From Mikrocytos mackini (taxonomy: Eukaryota > Endomyxa > Ascetosporea > Mikrocytida > Mikrocytiidae), in NCBI GenBank assembly GCA_030180075.1, contig JASNJN010000330.1, positions 1 to 24,055 of the forward strand: DNA of 24,055 nucleotides, written 5' to 3'. The translations under genes and the position numbers were made by a program. Positions 9,167 to 16,993 of the stretch are shown here, one piece after another (position 1 is the first letter of the stretch; each line of letters opens with the position of its first letter). The notes beneath the pieces are model-generated. The model saw nothing but the letters and a program-made list of their open reading frames with translations. It was not told the DNA's origin and searched no databases.

Positions 9167-9823
9167 CGCTTCTCTGTTTTTGAAATACTCCTTGCATTTC
9201 TCAATGTTATTCTCCGTCCATTTCTAATCATTGATTATTTCGACTAGCTCTTGTAACTCACCGCTGTATTCTGTCACGTCTTCGTACTCCTTACTTTGCT
9301 CGAGGGATATCACCACATATTCTTCTTGGAGAGGTACCTCCTCGTGTCTGATTTCTTGCGCCGACCTTGACAGCCAATCTGCTATCTCGTTTGCGCTCCC
9401 CTTTATGTGTTCTACCTCATAATCGAAGCCCGAAACTTTCTCTCTCCAGCGCTCCACTCGCGCGTTTGTTTTCTGTCCTCTCTTTTGAGATAACAACGTC
9501 TCCAGAGCCTTATGGTCTGTTTGTAATAAAAACTTTCTTCCTAATAAATACTTCCTAAATTTCTTCATCGCCGCCAGACAAGCGAGAGTTTCTTTCTCAC
9601 TTATGCTGTAGTTTTTCTCATATCATCTAAATAATGAGGACCAGTACACTACCGGTTGCATCTTGCCGGAGGGATGCTCCTGCTCTAATACTGCCCCATC
9701 CCCGTCCCGTACGCATCGCACTTTAGGGATTCCCTTTTATTGTTATGCGTTTCGAATAATGCTAATGTGGTTCGTCTAGATATCTCATTATTGATAACTT
9801 CTAATGCTTCATGTTCCTCGGCT
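9167..9823 (-). pseudogene. Ty3/gypsy RNase H and linker of the same element
   Basis: Translation shows the end of the RT/connection region (NEISRRTTLALF, LKCDAYGTG), then RNase H motifs GAVLEQEH, PVVYWSS, NYSISEKETLACL, LQTDHKAL and NEIADWLSRS, followed by an acidic linker that leads in frame into the integrase. Lesions: a frameshift near 9700, TGA at 9623-9625 and TAG at 9224-9226. The reverse transcriptase itself is missing: the element is truncated at about 9823, where sequence of a different retroelement begins. It is the upstream part of the pol frame continued at 8512-9166. Confidence 0.85.
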
Positions 9824-10079
9824 CATTGTTTTCAGTTCCTCGCTTGTGACTGAGTTCATATTGGAATTTCTGTAACAGCAACTTCTAACGATGTGCTCTA
9901 CTATTTGTTGCCTCCACAACCGTGGTAGAATTGGCATCATCGGTGTATATATTTATCTTATTGTCGAAAATTATGTTGCGGAAGTATTGTAGTCTGCGTA
10001 TGATTGCATAACCTTCCTTTTCAGTTATCGTCTACTTTTGTTGGCTCGTATTAAGTTTTGCACTTAATATCCTAATTAG

Positions 10080-10284
10080 TAGGGATGAGTGGAATATGCT
10101 CTTACTTTTAAGAGCATATTTTTACTACCAAAATGGGCGAATAATATTCTAAAANCGGCGAAATATGCTCTTAAAATTTTGCTAATGAACCAAAATTTTC
10201 AAAAATTTGAAATGTTCTATATTTTATGCTCAAAACAAACATCATATAAAATTTATAACTTAGAGCATATTTCACTCATCCCTA
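10080..10284. mobile_element. hAT-like MITE in the second RNase H remnant
   Basis: Termini TAGGGATGAGTGGAATATGC and GCATATTTCACTCATCCCTA form inverted repeats of about 20 bp with one or two mismatches. The word GAGCATAT recurs inside. The flanking 8-mers (CTAATTAG and TTTATAAC) agree at only 4 of 8 positions, so no target duplication is demonstrable. One N at 10155. The 73-codon open frame across it is not a gene. Confidence 0.85.
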
Positions 10285-10335
10285 TTTATAACTCATGGGA
10301 CTTTCATTAAACGTGCAAACTTTGTTTCTAATAAC

Positions 10336-10537
10336 TAGGGTTCGGAATATATGTGACTAAACTTGTGGTCACATATTTTGTGTAAAATTCGTCGTAAAAT
10401 CCTTTATAAATTTGGGAAATTTTTTAGGTATCCCATATCTGAGTATCCTCAAATTTCAGATTTTTCTCTATAATCTCTAAAAATCACATATTATTCACAT
10501 ATTTGATCATTTTTTGTCACATATATTCCGAACCCTA
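10336..10537. mobile_element. hAT-like MITE with perfect 8-bp TSD
   Basis: Termini TAGGGTTCGGAATATATGTG and CACATATATTCCGAACCCTA are perfect inverted repeats over at least 20 bp, flanked by identical CTAATAAC at 10328-10335 and 10538-10545. Length 202 bp with subterminal TCACATAT words. It splits the RNase H remnant; the frame continues on both sides of the insertion. Confidence 0.95.
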
Positions 10538-10620
10538 CTAATAACTCTGACGATTTGATCATCTTCGGTTTGGATTTGTCGATTTCTTGGATCGCGGGCG
10601 TATGCCATTGGTAGTTAGTT

Positions 10621-11690
10621 ATTATTAGGGCGAACAAATGTAACTTTGGTATATTTTGCTAAAAATTTATAATGAGCTAGATTATACGCGCAATTAGTCA
10701 AAAAATCATCTCATAATGCTTAATGCCGTTACACACAAGTATATAAATGTATATTTTTGTCAAAAATATTCTGAAAGGTAACTTTTTAAGTAGATAACTA
10801 GACTTAAACAAACCTATATTGAGAAAATCAAGACAATCGGATGTGTCTAATATATATACACTTGCCTTCTAAATAGATTTTATATTTATAATGGTTTGGT
10901 AGTTATTTATTATTCTTCGATAGATTATATGTTCTGTGTAAATTAATATTTAAATTTTTATAACAAATATATTGTTATGGTTCCATCCTAAATAAATCAT
11001 GGATATATCAATAAAGGATTGAAAACTAATTTACTTAAATTCCCATTAAAATGCTGTTGTCTTTTACTCCTGGTATTAAAAGATTAAAGGTCTTCTTTCA
11101 ATACTTCGCAATAAATTTTGAAAAATCAAAATTAGGTTTAAAATAATATAACCACTATTTTTAAATTTCCGACAACAAGTTAAAATGGCCATTGTATGTA
11201 TAGTTAATTCGAAAATTTGATGCTGTTTTAATTCCAATCATCAAAATCATAAACCTGGCTATTTAAGTTGAATCCTATACCTCCTCCGATATTGAACAAA
11301 ACGAGTATCATGTGGTATGTTTTAAATTAAACACGAAAGGATAACAGTTGATCTGTCTACCCAACGAGTATTCAAAAGACTGGTTGATATATCCTTCAAA
11401 TTGATTTATGTATAAAACTTAAAGAGTGAAATAATATTCCAAGATTATAATTTTTTTATTTAGGGCTATTTTCACTATTTAACACATTATATCGTTATTT
11501 AAAGTTTCATTTTAACCTAAAACCCATTTATTGAGTTATCTGTTATATTTTGTAGGATTGAGATGATGAAACCAGATATAACATATTTAATGGAGATACA
11601 AACACAGTCTATAACATTGCAAGTTTAGATAACATGTGTTAATTATTTTACACATGCAACTTTCGTATAATTCAAAATCCGCTGTAATAG
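10621..11690. other. intergenic AT-rich stretch, nothing recognised
   Basis: No open frame with protein-like composition and no inverted-repeat pair found. A TAGGGCGAAC word near 10626 could be a lone MITE terminus, but no partner is visible. Confidence 0.4.
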
Positions 11691-11709
11691 TTTTAAAAAA
11701 TTAAATTTC
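11691..11709 (+). promoter_or_regulatory. AAATTT-type motif upstream of MULE3 ATG
   Basis: TTTTAAAAAATTAAATTTC lies 24 bp before the ATG at 11733, the same arrangement as in the TIRs of MULE1 and MULE2. This supports 11733 as the real start of the MULE3 frame. Function is inferred. Confidence 0.35.
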
Positions 11710-12209
11710 TCTAAATACCATCCACTTTATTCATGAAACCAGAGATCAGGCATCCTAAAACCGACATTCGAGCCGGTCCCGACATACAGGATAAAGACCA
11801 TACTTCATATACACTTACTTCAGATAACAACAGAAGTCAAAACTCCGAATACACCATAAGAAGTTCTCACACCATATCACTTACCAACAACCAAACCAAG
11901 AAAACTAATCGGGTGTACTTATGTTGTTTTAATTCCGATGACACATTTTATCGGCTAGGGACATGCCCACGTGTAAAGTGGTGTTTGTCATGTAAAATTG
12001 GTAAAGTTTTACAAAATAAGCTAAAAGATATATTAAAGAAGATACAAATGAACCATACTAAAACACCCCAAATCTTTAAAAGAATTAAAACCTATGACAA
12101 CCAAGCCGTCAAAGAAGAAACAAAATATTTCTACAGCTTAAAAAGATTAAACTCTTTTCTTTTTGACAAATCACAGAACAATGATCAAACAATGAATATG
12201 ATCTATACA

Positions 12210-12619
12210 CAGGGTTGGTCGGATTAAACCGCCCGGTTTAATCCGAATGGTTAAAACTGGTAAAATCCGCCCCGGTCAAAACGTTTAGGACGTTTTGTCC
12301 GGATAAAACCCCTTATTTGGTAGGGAAAATTTTCAGAAAATTTTTGGCGCGAGTTTATCGGGTTTTTGTTAAATTTTGATTTTACATTTTATGGTTTAGA
12401 TTTAGATGATTTTCTATAATTCAATAAAAATTCTGTTTCTTATTTCCTGACATTACGCTTTATTGTTTGATTGAATATGAAAATTGGAAAATGTCGAATA
12501 TTTTTCAAAATCAAGTTTTGTGATTTTTCAGACGGTTTAAACCAGTTTAATCCGGTTTTAACCAGGTTAAAACCGTGTCCCGGACAAAACGTTTTATCCG
12601 CGGACTAAAACCAACCCTG
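12210..12619. mobile_element. 410-bp hAT MITE with perfect 8-bp TSD
   Basis: Termini CAGGGTTGG and CCAACCCTG, flanked by identical TCTATACA at 12202-12209 and 12620-12627. CAGGG termini and an 8-bp duplication are classical hAT features. Subterminal words GGTTTAATCCG, AACCGG and AAAACGTTT recur in both orientations and are likely binding sites for a transposase encoded elsewhere. The insertion splits the MULE3 frame cleanly. Confidence 0.96.
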
Positions 12620-12768
12620 TCTATACAACACATAATGAGAATGCCTTTGTTGCAGTTTATCGTTGTAAATTGTACGATGATCCCCAACACAACTGCAAGT
12701 CATTTATTCGTGTAGATAATTATAAAGACAAACGCATTAAAGTCACATACTCTTTCTTTCATAATCAC

Positions 12769-13240
12769 TAGGGCTCCCAAAAAGCAATTTTTTCAAAATT
12801 GCATATGATTATTATTATATCATTTTAACGCTCTAGAACGATTTTCAGATCCCGTAGAGCCTCTGGTGTCGATATTTAAAAGCAATAAAAGGCAATAAAG
12901 CAATTTTGGGCAATTATTAGGTAAATTGACTAAAATAAAAGCAGTTAGGCGTAATAAATGGAATTATTTGAGTTGTTAATCTGGCAAAATTCAAATAAAA
13001 ATTTTTGACTAAAAAATAAAAAATTAAATTCACCATATTTATCATTAATAGTTATATAATATCATTATTAATACATAATCAGAATTATTTTGTCATTTTA
13101 GGTTATTTTGGGAAGGAATTTTCCCAATTTTATAATAAAATGAATGGATTTTCATCGTTTTAGGGGCAATTTGGCGCAAAGAATGCATGTTTTTAGGGCA
13201 ATTTCCTATATAAATATAAAAGCAATTTCTGGGAGCCCTA
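12769..13240. mobile_element. hAT-like MITE, family A, full-length copy
   Basis: Termini TAGGGCTCCCAAAAAGCAAT and AGCAATTTCTGGGAGCCCTA; the reverse complement aligns with 711-1065 throughout, with about 115 bp extra. Flanks ATAATCAC and ATGATTAC agree at 6 of 8 positions, but the two sides belong to distant parts of a MULE transposase, so this resemblance may be chance. The short open frames within it have no protein support. Confidence 0.88.
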
Positions 13241-13481
13241 ATGATTACTTCTACTCGTATTATTATAAGAAATATGAACATTGGGGACTCTGTTATAGGA
13301 AGGAGTGCTATGCAAACACGACTTGCTTTGTAGAATCATTTCGTGGCAAGTTCAAATCCCAATATCTTAATTCTAGGACTAATGCAAGGTTAGACTTTTT
13401 GATCGTGAAACTTCTTGAATTTACTAAGCATACACAAGACATCACATTTAAAACAGCGACAATTTGGAAACACGAAACAAA

Positions 13482-14716
13482 TAGAGTTTGCAATTGCGAA
13501 TGCGAATGTTCGAGTATTCGAATGTTTTTGGCGTGTAAACGAATGTTATTCGAAAAACGAACATTTGACTGTTTTCAAACACAAATTCCTGTCTAATAAG
13601 TAGGGATATAATTAGAGTTCCCAAAATTCTCGAACCTAAAATTTATCGAGAATCGAGAAACGGATTTATGGCCATATTTCCCGGGAAATGAGAAAAAATT
13701 CTCGAAATTCTCGAAAATTTTCGAGAATTTTAGAGTTAAAAAGTCCAGTTCCCGGGATTCGAGAAATCGATTCCCGGGAATTGGGAACTCTACATATAAT
13801 GATTGTAACAAATATATTATTATTAGGCCATTATCTGTTGGTTATAGATATTTATATTTAATTTTTCAATATTTGAATTCATGTATGGTTCGGTTTGGTG
13901 TTGCAGTATTAATTTTTGGGAAATGGCCCCTTAAAATAAAAATTCCGTACTTTAGGACATATTTAACGGGGAATTGCTTGGGGAAAATTCTCGAAATCTT
14001 GAAATTTTTTGACATAAATGTCCAGATTCCTAGTATAGTTTTCCTGACTTTCGAAAATTGTGTATTCTATCTATAGATAATGTTGTCAACAGATGGCCTA
14101 AAGCATTGAAGTTTAATGGAGTAGGCAAATTTACTATTCTTTAGATATAATGCCTTTCTTAATACTTCGAAGTTTTTTTAATAAGTTATTGCACAATACT
14201 GTTAAATGGGAACTTTAGTATCTATTAATTCAATCAAGACGGTTTCAAGCCGATACTACAACAAATATATCAATATTATCCAAGTATGACCAGAATATCG
14301 TTTTATCCTCCGTTATATTATGTATCTTATATGTTGGTTATATTAATAAAATGAAAAACAATAAAGAAGTGATGCAGAGAAAGATATAAGTATAAAATCA
14401 TCATAACTTACATTAATTCTGATTAAATTCCTGAATATAATTCATAGATAGTTGTGCAATACAGTATTATTTGCCCATAAATGTGTGTCTTCCATACAAT
14501 TTCAACCATTTGCGTTGATAGTTTGGNTATCGTTNCTCTTTTGGGGTAGAAAATTAAGCTTGGGCATCCTATTTCTAATACGAAATATAATCCGTATAAG
14601 TATAAAGAAAATACATATAATCTAAAAAACATTGTATAATGAAAAATCAATCGAACATTCGTACGAATGTACCGTTATTCGACTGATTTCAGACCAATCG
14701 AATATTGCAAACTCTA
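13482..14716. mobile_element. 1.2-kb hAT-like non-autonomous element
   Basis: Begins TAGAGTTTGCAAT and ends ATTGCAAACTCTA, a perfect 13-bp inverted repeat, with CGAATGTTCG and CGAACATTCG words near both ends. Flanks GAAACAAA (13474-13481) and GTTATAAA (14717-14724) agree at 5 of 8, so the target duplication is doubtful. The interior has no recognised gene; it contains the smaller MITE at 13613-13792 and two N bases near 14527 and 14535. Without transposase coding it would depend on another element. Confidence 0.6.
13613..13792. mobile_element. hAT-like MITE nested in the 13482-14716 element
   Basis: Termini TAGAGTTCCCAAAATTCTCG and CCCGGGAATTGGGAACTCTA form inverted repeats (best over the outer 12 bp). 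Flanks GATATAAT and CATATAAT match at 7 of 8 positions, an hAT-sized duplication. The interior is packed with TTCTCGA/TCGAGAA and CCCGGGAA words, giving strong local self-complementarity. 180 bp, non-coding. Confidence 0.88.
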
Positions 14717-14869
14717 GTTATAAAGACGAAATAGACTCTTATTTGGTAATATTGTTATGAAACATTAATATGTAAAACTCTAAAACAACCCGTTTGAATA
14801 AAAAATAAAGTACATTTTAAAATTTAAAATTTTATGTTTTATAATAAATTTAAATTAAATATAATCTCT
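14717..14869. other. unassigned AT-rich spacer with AAATTT-type motif
   Basis: TTTTAAAATTTAAAATTTTATG near 14816-14837 repeats the leader motif of the MULE genes and ends in an ATG, from which a short hydrophobic plus-strand peptide could start. No protein is recognised. Confidence 0.3.
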
Positions 14870-15230
14870 TTTCTAGCTCTTCTTTTTGTTCTATATTTCT
14901 TTTGTATATCATTTTTTGTTTATTATAACTCCTAGTTATAATTTGTCTTCTTTTTTCCATTTCTGGTCTGTTGTTCGTTTCATTGTCTTTGTTTTTAGCC
15001 CAACCATCTCTTATCGTCTCGTGTCTCTTCTTTTCGTTTATCATTGGCTCTCTTTTGTTCTATTCTTTGCGGCGTTCTTTATTATGTCCTTTCTTTTCCT
15101 CTCCTCCTTCATCTTTGTTTTATCTTTGGCTATCTTTTCTTTCTATTCTTCTTTGTCCTGGCCCTGTCTTTTTTGGTTCTGGTTCTTCTTCCCTCTATAT
15201 CACATAACCTCTAGTTCTCTGGTTGGGCAG
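14870..15230. other. pyrimidine-rich, strand-asymmetric tract
   Basis: The plus strand is dominated by T and C (many CTTTTCTTT-type runs). The minus strand consequently encodes Lys/Glu/Arg-rich peptides, including an open frame at 14850-15044 that begins MINEKKRHETIRDGW, while the plus strand gives hydrophobic frames. Either a decayed gene for a highly charged, possibly coiled-coil protein on the minus strand or a compositional tract able to form unusual DNA structure. The upstream minus-strand sequence to 15230 keeps the bias but contains stops in every frame. Confidence 0.35.
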
Positions 15231-15652
15231 TGGTGATTTATAATATTAATCAGAAACAGATTATATGTTGAATGGATAAGCTTATTATTGACCTATAACG
15301 AATAGGTGTATTTACATTATATTATAATACGTAACATGTTGTTTTAAGCATAATTTGAAGTCATTTTAAAAGTGTACATAAAAATATAATATGCATGTAC
15401 GAAATTAAAAGAATTATGAATTAAACAGTTTGTTCAAATAGATTATATAATTGGTTACCATTAAAATGCGGCATATTATTTTTTAGAATCTTAATTTTCT
15501 GATTTTTGAAAAGTAACTTTTTCTAAGATTCAAAACCGAAAAAAATTTGATTTTTATTAGGACACTTTTATAAAAATGATTATAATATTTTTTAATATAT
15601 CAATAACATATACTCTTGTTTATTTTTCTTAAAGCTCCTTAAAAATACCAGG
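15231..15652. other. AT-rich spacer before MULE4, nothing recognised
   Basis: No gene-like frame and no inverted-repeat pair found. Confidence 0.35.
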
Positions 15653-15668
15653 ATGCCGAAAGTGTTAA

Positions 15669-16465
15669 CCCTATACAACCGATGTGGTACATATACGTAC
15701 CAACTGTTTTTTCTACGACAACCGACGTGGTACATATACGTACCATCTGTTTTTTAGATCACAACCGACTTGGTACATATATGTACCATCTATTTTTAGA
15801 TCACATATGATGTTATACATATATATACCACATTAAAATTACTATTTTGAAGTAGATTCTGATTGTATTTTACATAATCATATCTCTTAATCACTTCTCA
15901 TATTTTCAAATAAAAAAATTTAATTGGAACCTCAAATCATCGCCATATTGCCATGTTGATGTTAGTAAGTGTCCAGTACGGATGTAATGCTATATAAAGA
16001 TTGTCCGAATGGGGTAGGGACCTCTTTGTATGTTTTAAAAAATAATAAAAATTTTAATAAAATTTAAAATTTATATTTAATTATTATTATCTTATTTGTA
16101 TCACGTTTGGCCTCGATAATTACTCTCTACGAGCTATAATTCGTTAATCAGGGATAGATCGTGTATACCACAAATGAATTATAATGCAAGAGAGATGGTT
16201 TCCTGTCTATTTGTAGTGTGTTGTGTAGAATCTGTGTTAAATGGATCATCGGATTAATGTTGGTGGGATAAGTCACTTATATAGCTGTCGTCAGATATTT
16301 CATTTTGGTTTGTCATAAAAATTTATAAATTATAAGAACAAATCATTGATGTATATTTATGAGTATACTACGCGAAGCACATCCTTGTTGCAAATAATGG
16401 TATTATAACAACAGGAACATTTAAACAATTAGATAAAGCTTTAAAGGGTCGTCGGTTGCAAAGGG
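15669..16465. mobile_element. piggyBac-like non-autonomous element, TTAA-flanked
   Basis: Begins CCCTATACAACCGATG and ends CGTCGGTTGCAAAGGG, inverted repeats matching at 13 of 16 positions, and is bounded on both sides by TTAA (15665-15668 and 16466-16469). TTAA target sites with CCC termini are diagnostic of piggyBac. 797 bp with no transposase frame. The left end carries a 43-bp tandem array that begins within the TIR. Removing the element rejoins the MULE4 start codon to its linker in frame. Confidence 0.9.
15675..15840. repeat. four tandem units of about 43 bp with inner palindromes
   Basis: Units start at 15675, 15718, 15761 and 15803 with ACAACCGA(T/C)GTGG in the first two and more diverged versions after. 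Each holds a near-palindrome GGTACATATACGTACC. The unit repeats the ACAACCGA word of the piggyBac TIR, so the array looks like an amplified subterminal transposase-binding site. The fourth unit is degenerate. Confidence 0.88.
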
Positions 16466-16993
16466 TTAATTAGACAATGTTCTCAATTTGAAAAAGAAAC
16501 CAAGCCGTTAAAACAAAATATTGAAGAAATCGTTTGCAAAAAGGGCTCTGATACGATTGATAAACCTTCAAAAGATCGCGAATCGGGTTCCATTAAACCA
16601 GCTAACACCAAGCCATAATTAAACACCGGGCAAATAAATTCCGAAAATATTGCCAGGATACTATATCAAAAAGTGATATGATTTGTATGAGCTGTGATTA
16701 TACTTTTTGCTTTCTTAGAGATCTAATTAAACACTATAAATTTGTACACAAAAAAGAATTTGAAGAACAGCATTTAAACTTTTCAAAGAAAAAAGAATAC
16801 GAAACTTGGTCTGCAAACAGTTTAAAGACGGGCACTCAGACTCTAATTCGAATGACAACTGTTCCCAAACGAAACAAAACTACCGAATATCATAGGTGTA
16901 ACTATATTGTCGATGGTATTCGTCCGTGTGTCGCTTTTGCTAATACAACTAGATTTAAAAGTGGGAAAGTACATGTGGTCTATAATTTTGATC

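Larger units (their letters stand above)
9824..10620 (-). pseudogene. RNase H remnant of a second LTR retroelement
   Basis: Reading the minus strand from about 10620, the fragments TPAIQEIDKSKP, then FARLMKVP, then ILSAKLNTSQQK, TITEKEGYA, NIYTDDANS and YELSHKRGTENN follow the usual order of a gypsy-type RNase H domain. They differ from the RNase H at 9167-9823, so this is another element. It is interrupted by MITEs at 10336-10537 and 10080-10284, and carries stops (a TAG where W or Y is usual after SQQK, a TGA after LMKVP). It joins the first gypsy remnant near 9823 without the expected AD motif, so the junction is a truncation or deletion. Confidence 0.75.
11733..13481 (+). pseudogene. MULE3 transposase relic, core deleted and interrupted
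   Basis: Three coding pieces in the plus direction. 11733-12209: basic, Ser/Asn/Thr-rich N terminus followed by a degenerate zinc-finger-like segment (CCFNSDDTF...KWCLSC). 12628-12768: WRKY/FAR1-like region YRCKLYDD...C...FFHNH, in frame with the first piece once the 410-bp MITE and one target copy are ignored. 13241-13481: the segment after the catalytic core, HWGLCYRKECYANTTCFVES, aligning with SRWALAYRKKAFVNTNMFVET of MULE1 and so including the catalytic E equivalent. The stretch between FHNH and this segment, which in MULE1 is about 0.8 kb carrying both catalytic D residues, is absent and replaced by the MITE at 12769-13240. The relic ends at the element starting at 13482. Confidence 0.82.
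15653..16993 (+). pseudogene. MULE4 transposase N-terminal relic
   Basis: An ATG at 15653 opens MPKV; four codons later a piggyBac-like element (15669-16465) intervenes, and the frame resumes at 16470 as a Lys/Ser-rich linker to a TAA near 16615. A frameshift then leads into the frame holding ATG 16678, with a C2H2-type finger (CMSC...H.....H) and a WRKY/FAR1-like segment (YHRCNYIVDG...C...VVYNFDH) resembling those of MULE1 and MULE3. The sequence enters the arm of the large palindrome at 16994, so the catalytic core and SWIM region are gone. ATG 16678 is probably internal. This would be the DNA-binding half of a MULE transposase. Confidence 0.65.

Noticed and set aside
8908-9183. Plus-strand frame over the integrase.
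   Set aside because: Shadow of the integrase on the minus strand.
12769-13240. 8-bp target duplication of the family-A MITE (ATAATCAC/ATGATTAC).
   Set aside because: The two flanks are coding sequence from different parts of a MULE transposase, so the 6/8 likeness is not good evidence of a duplication.
15675-15840. CRISPR-like array.
   Set aside because: Units are contiguous tandem copies without distinct spacers, lie in a transposon end, and the genome is eukaryotic.
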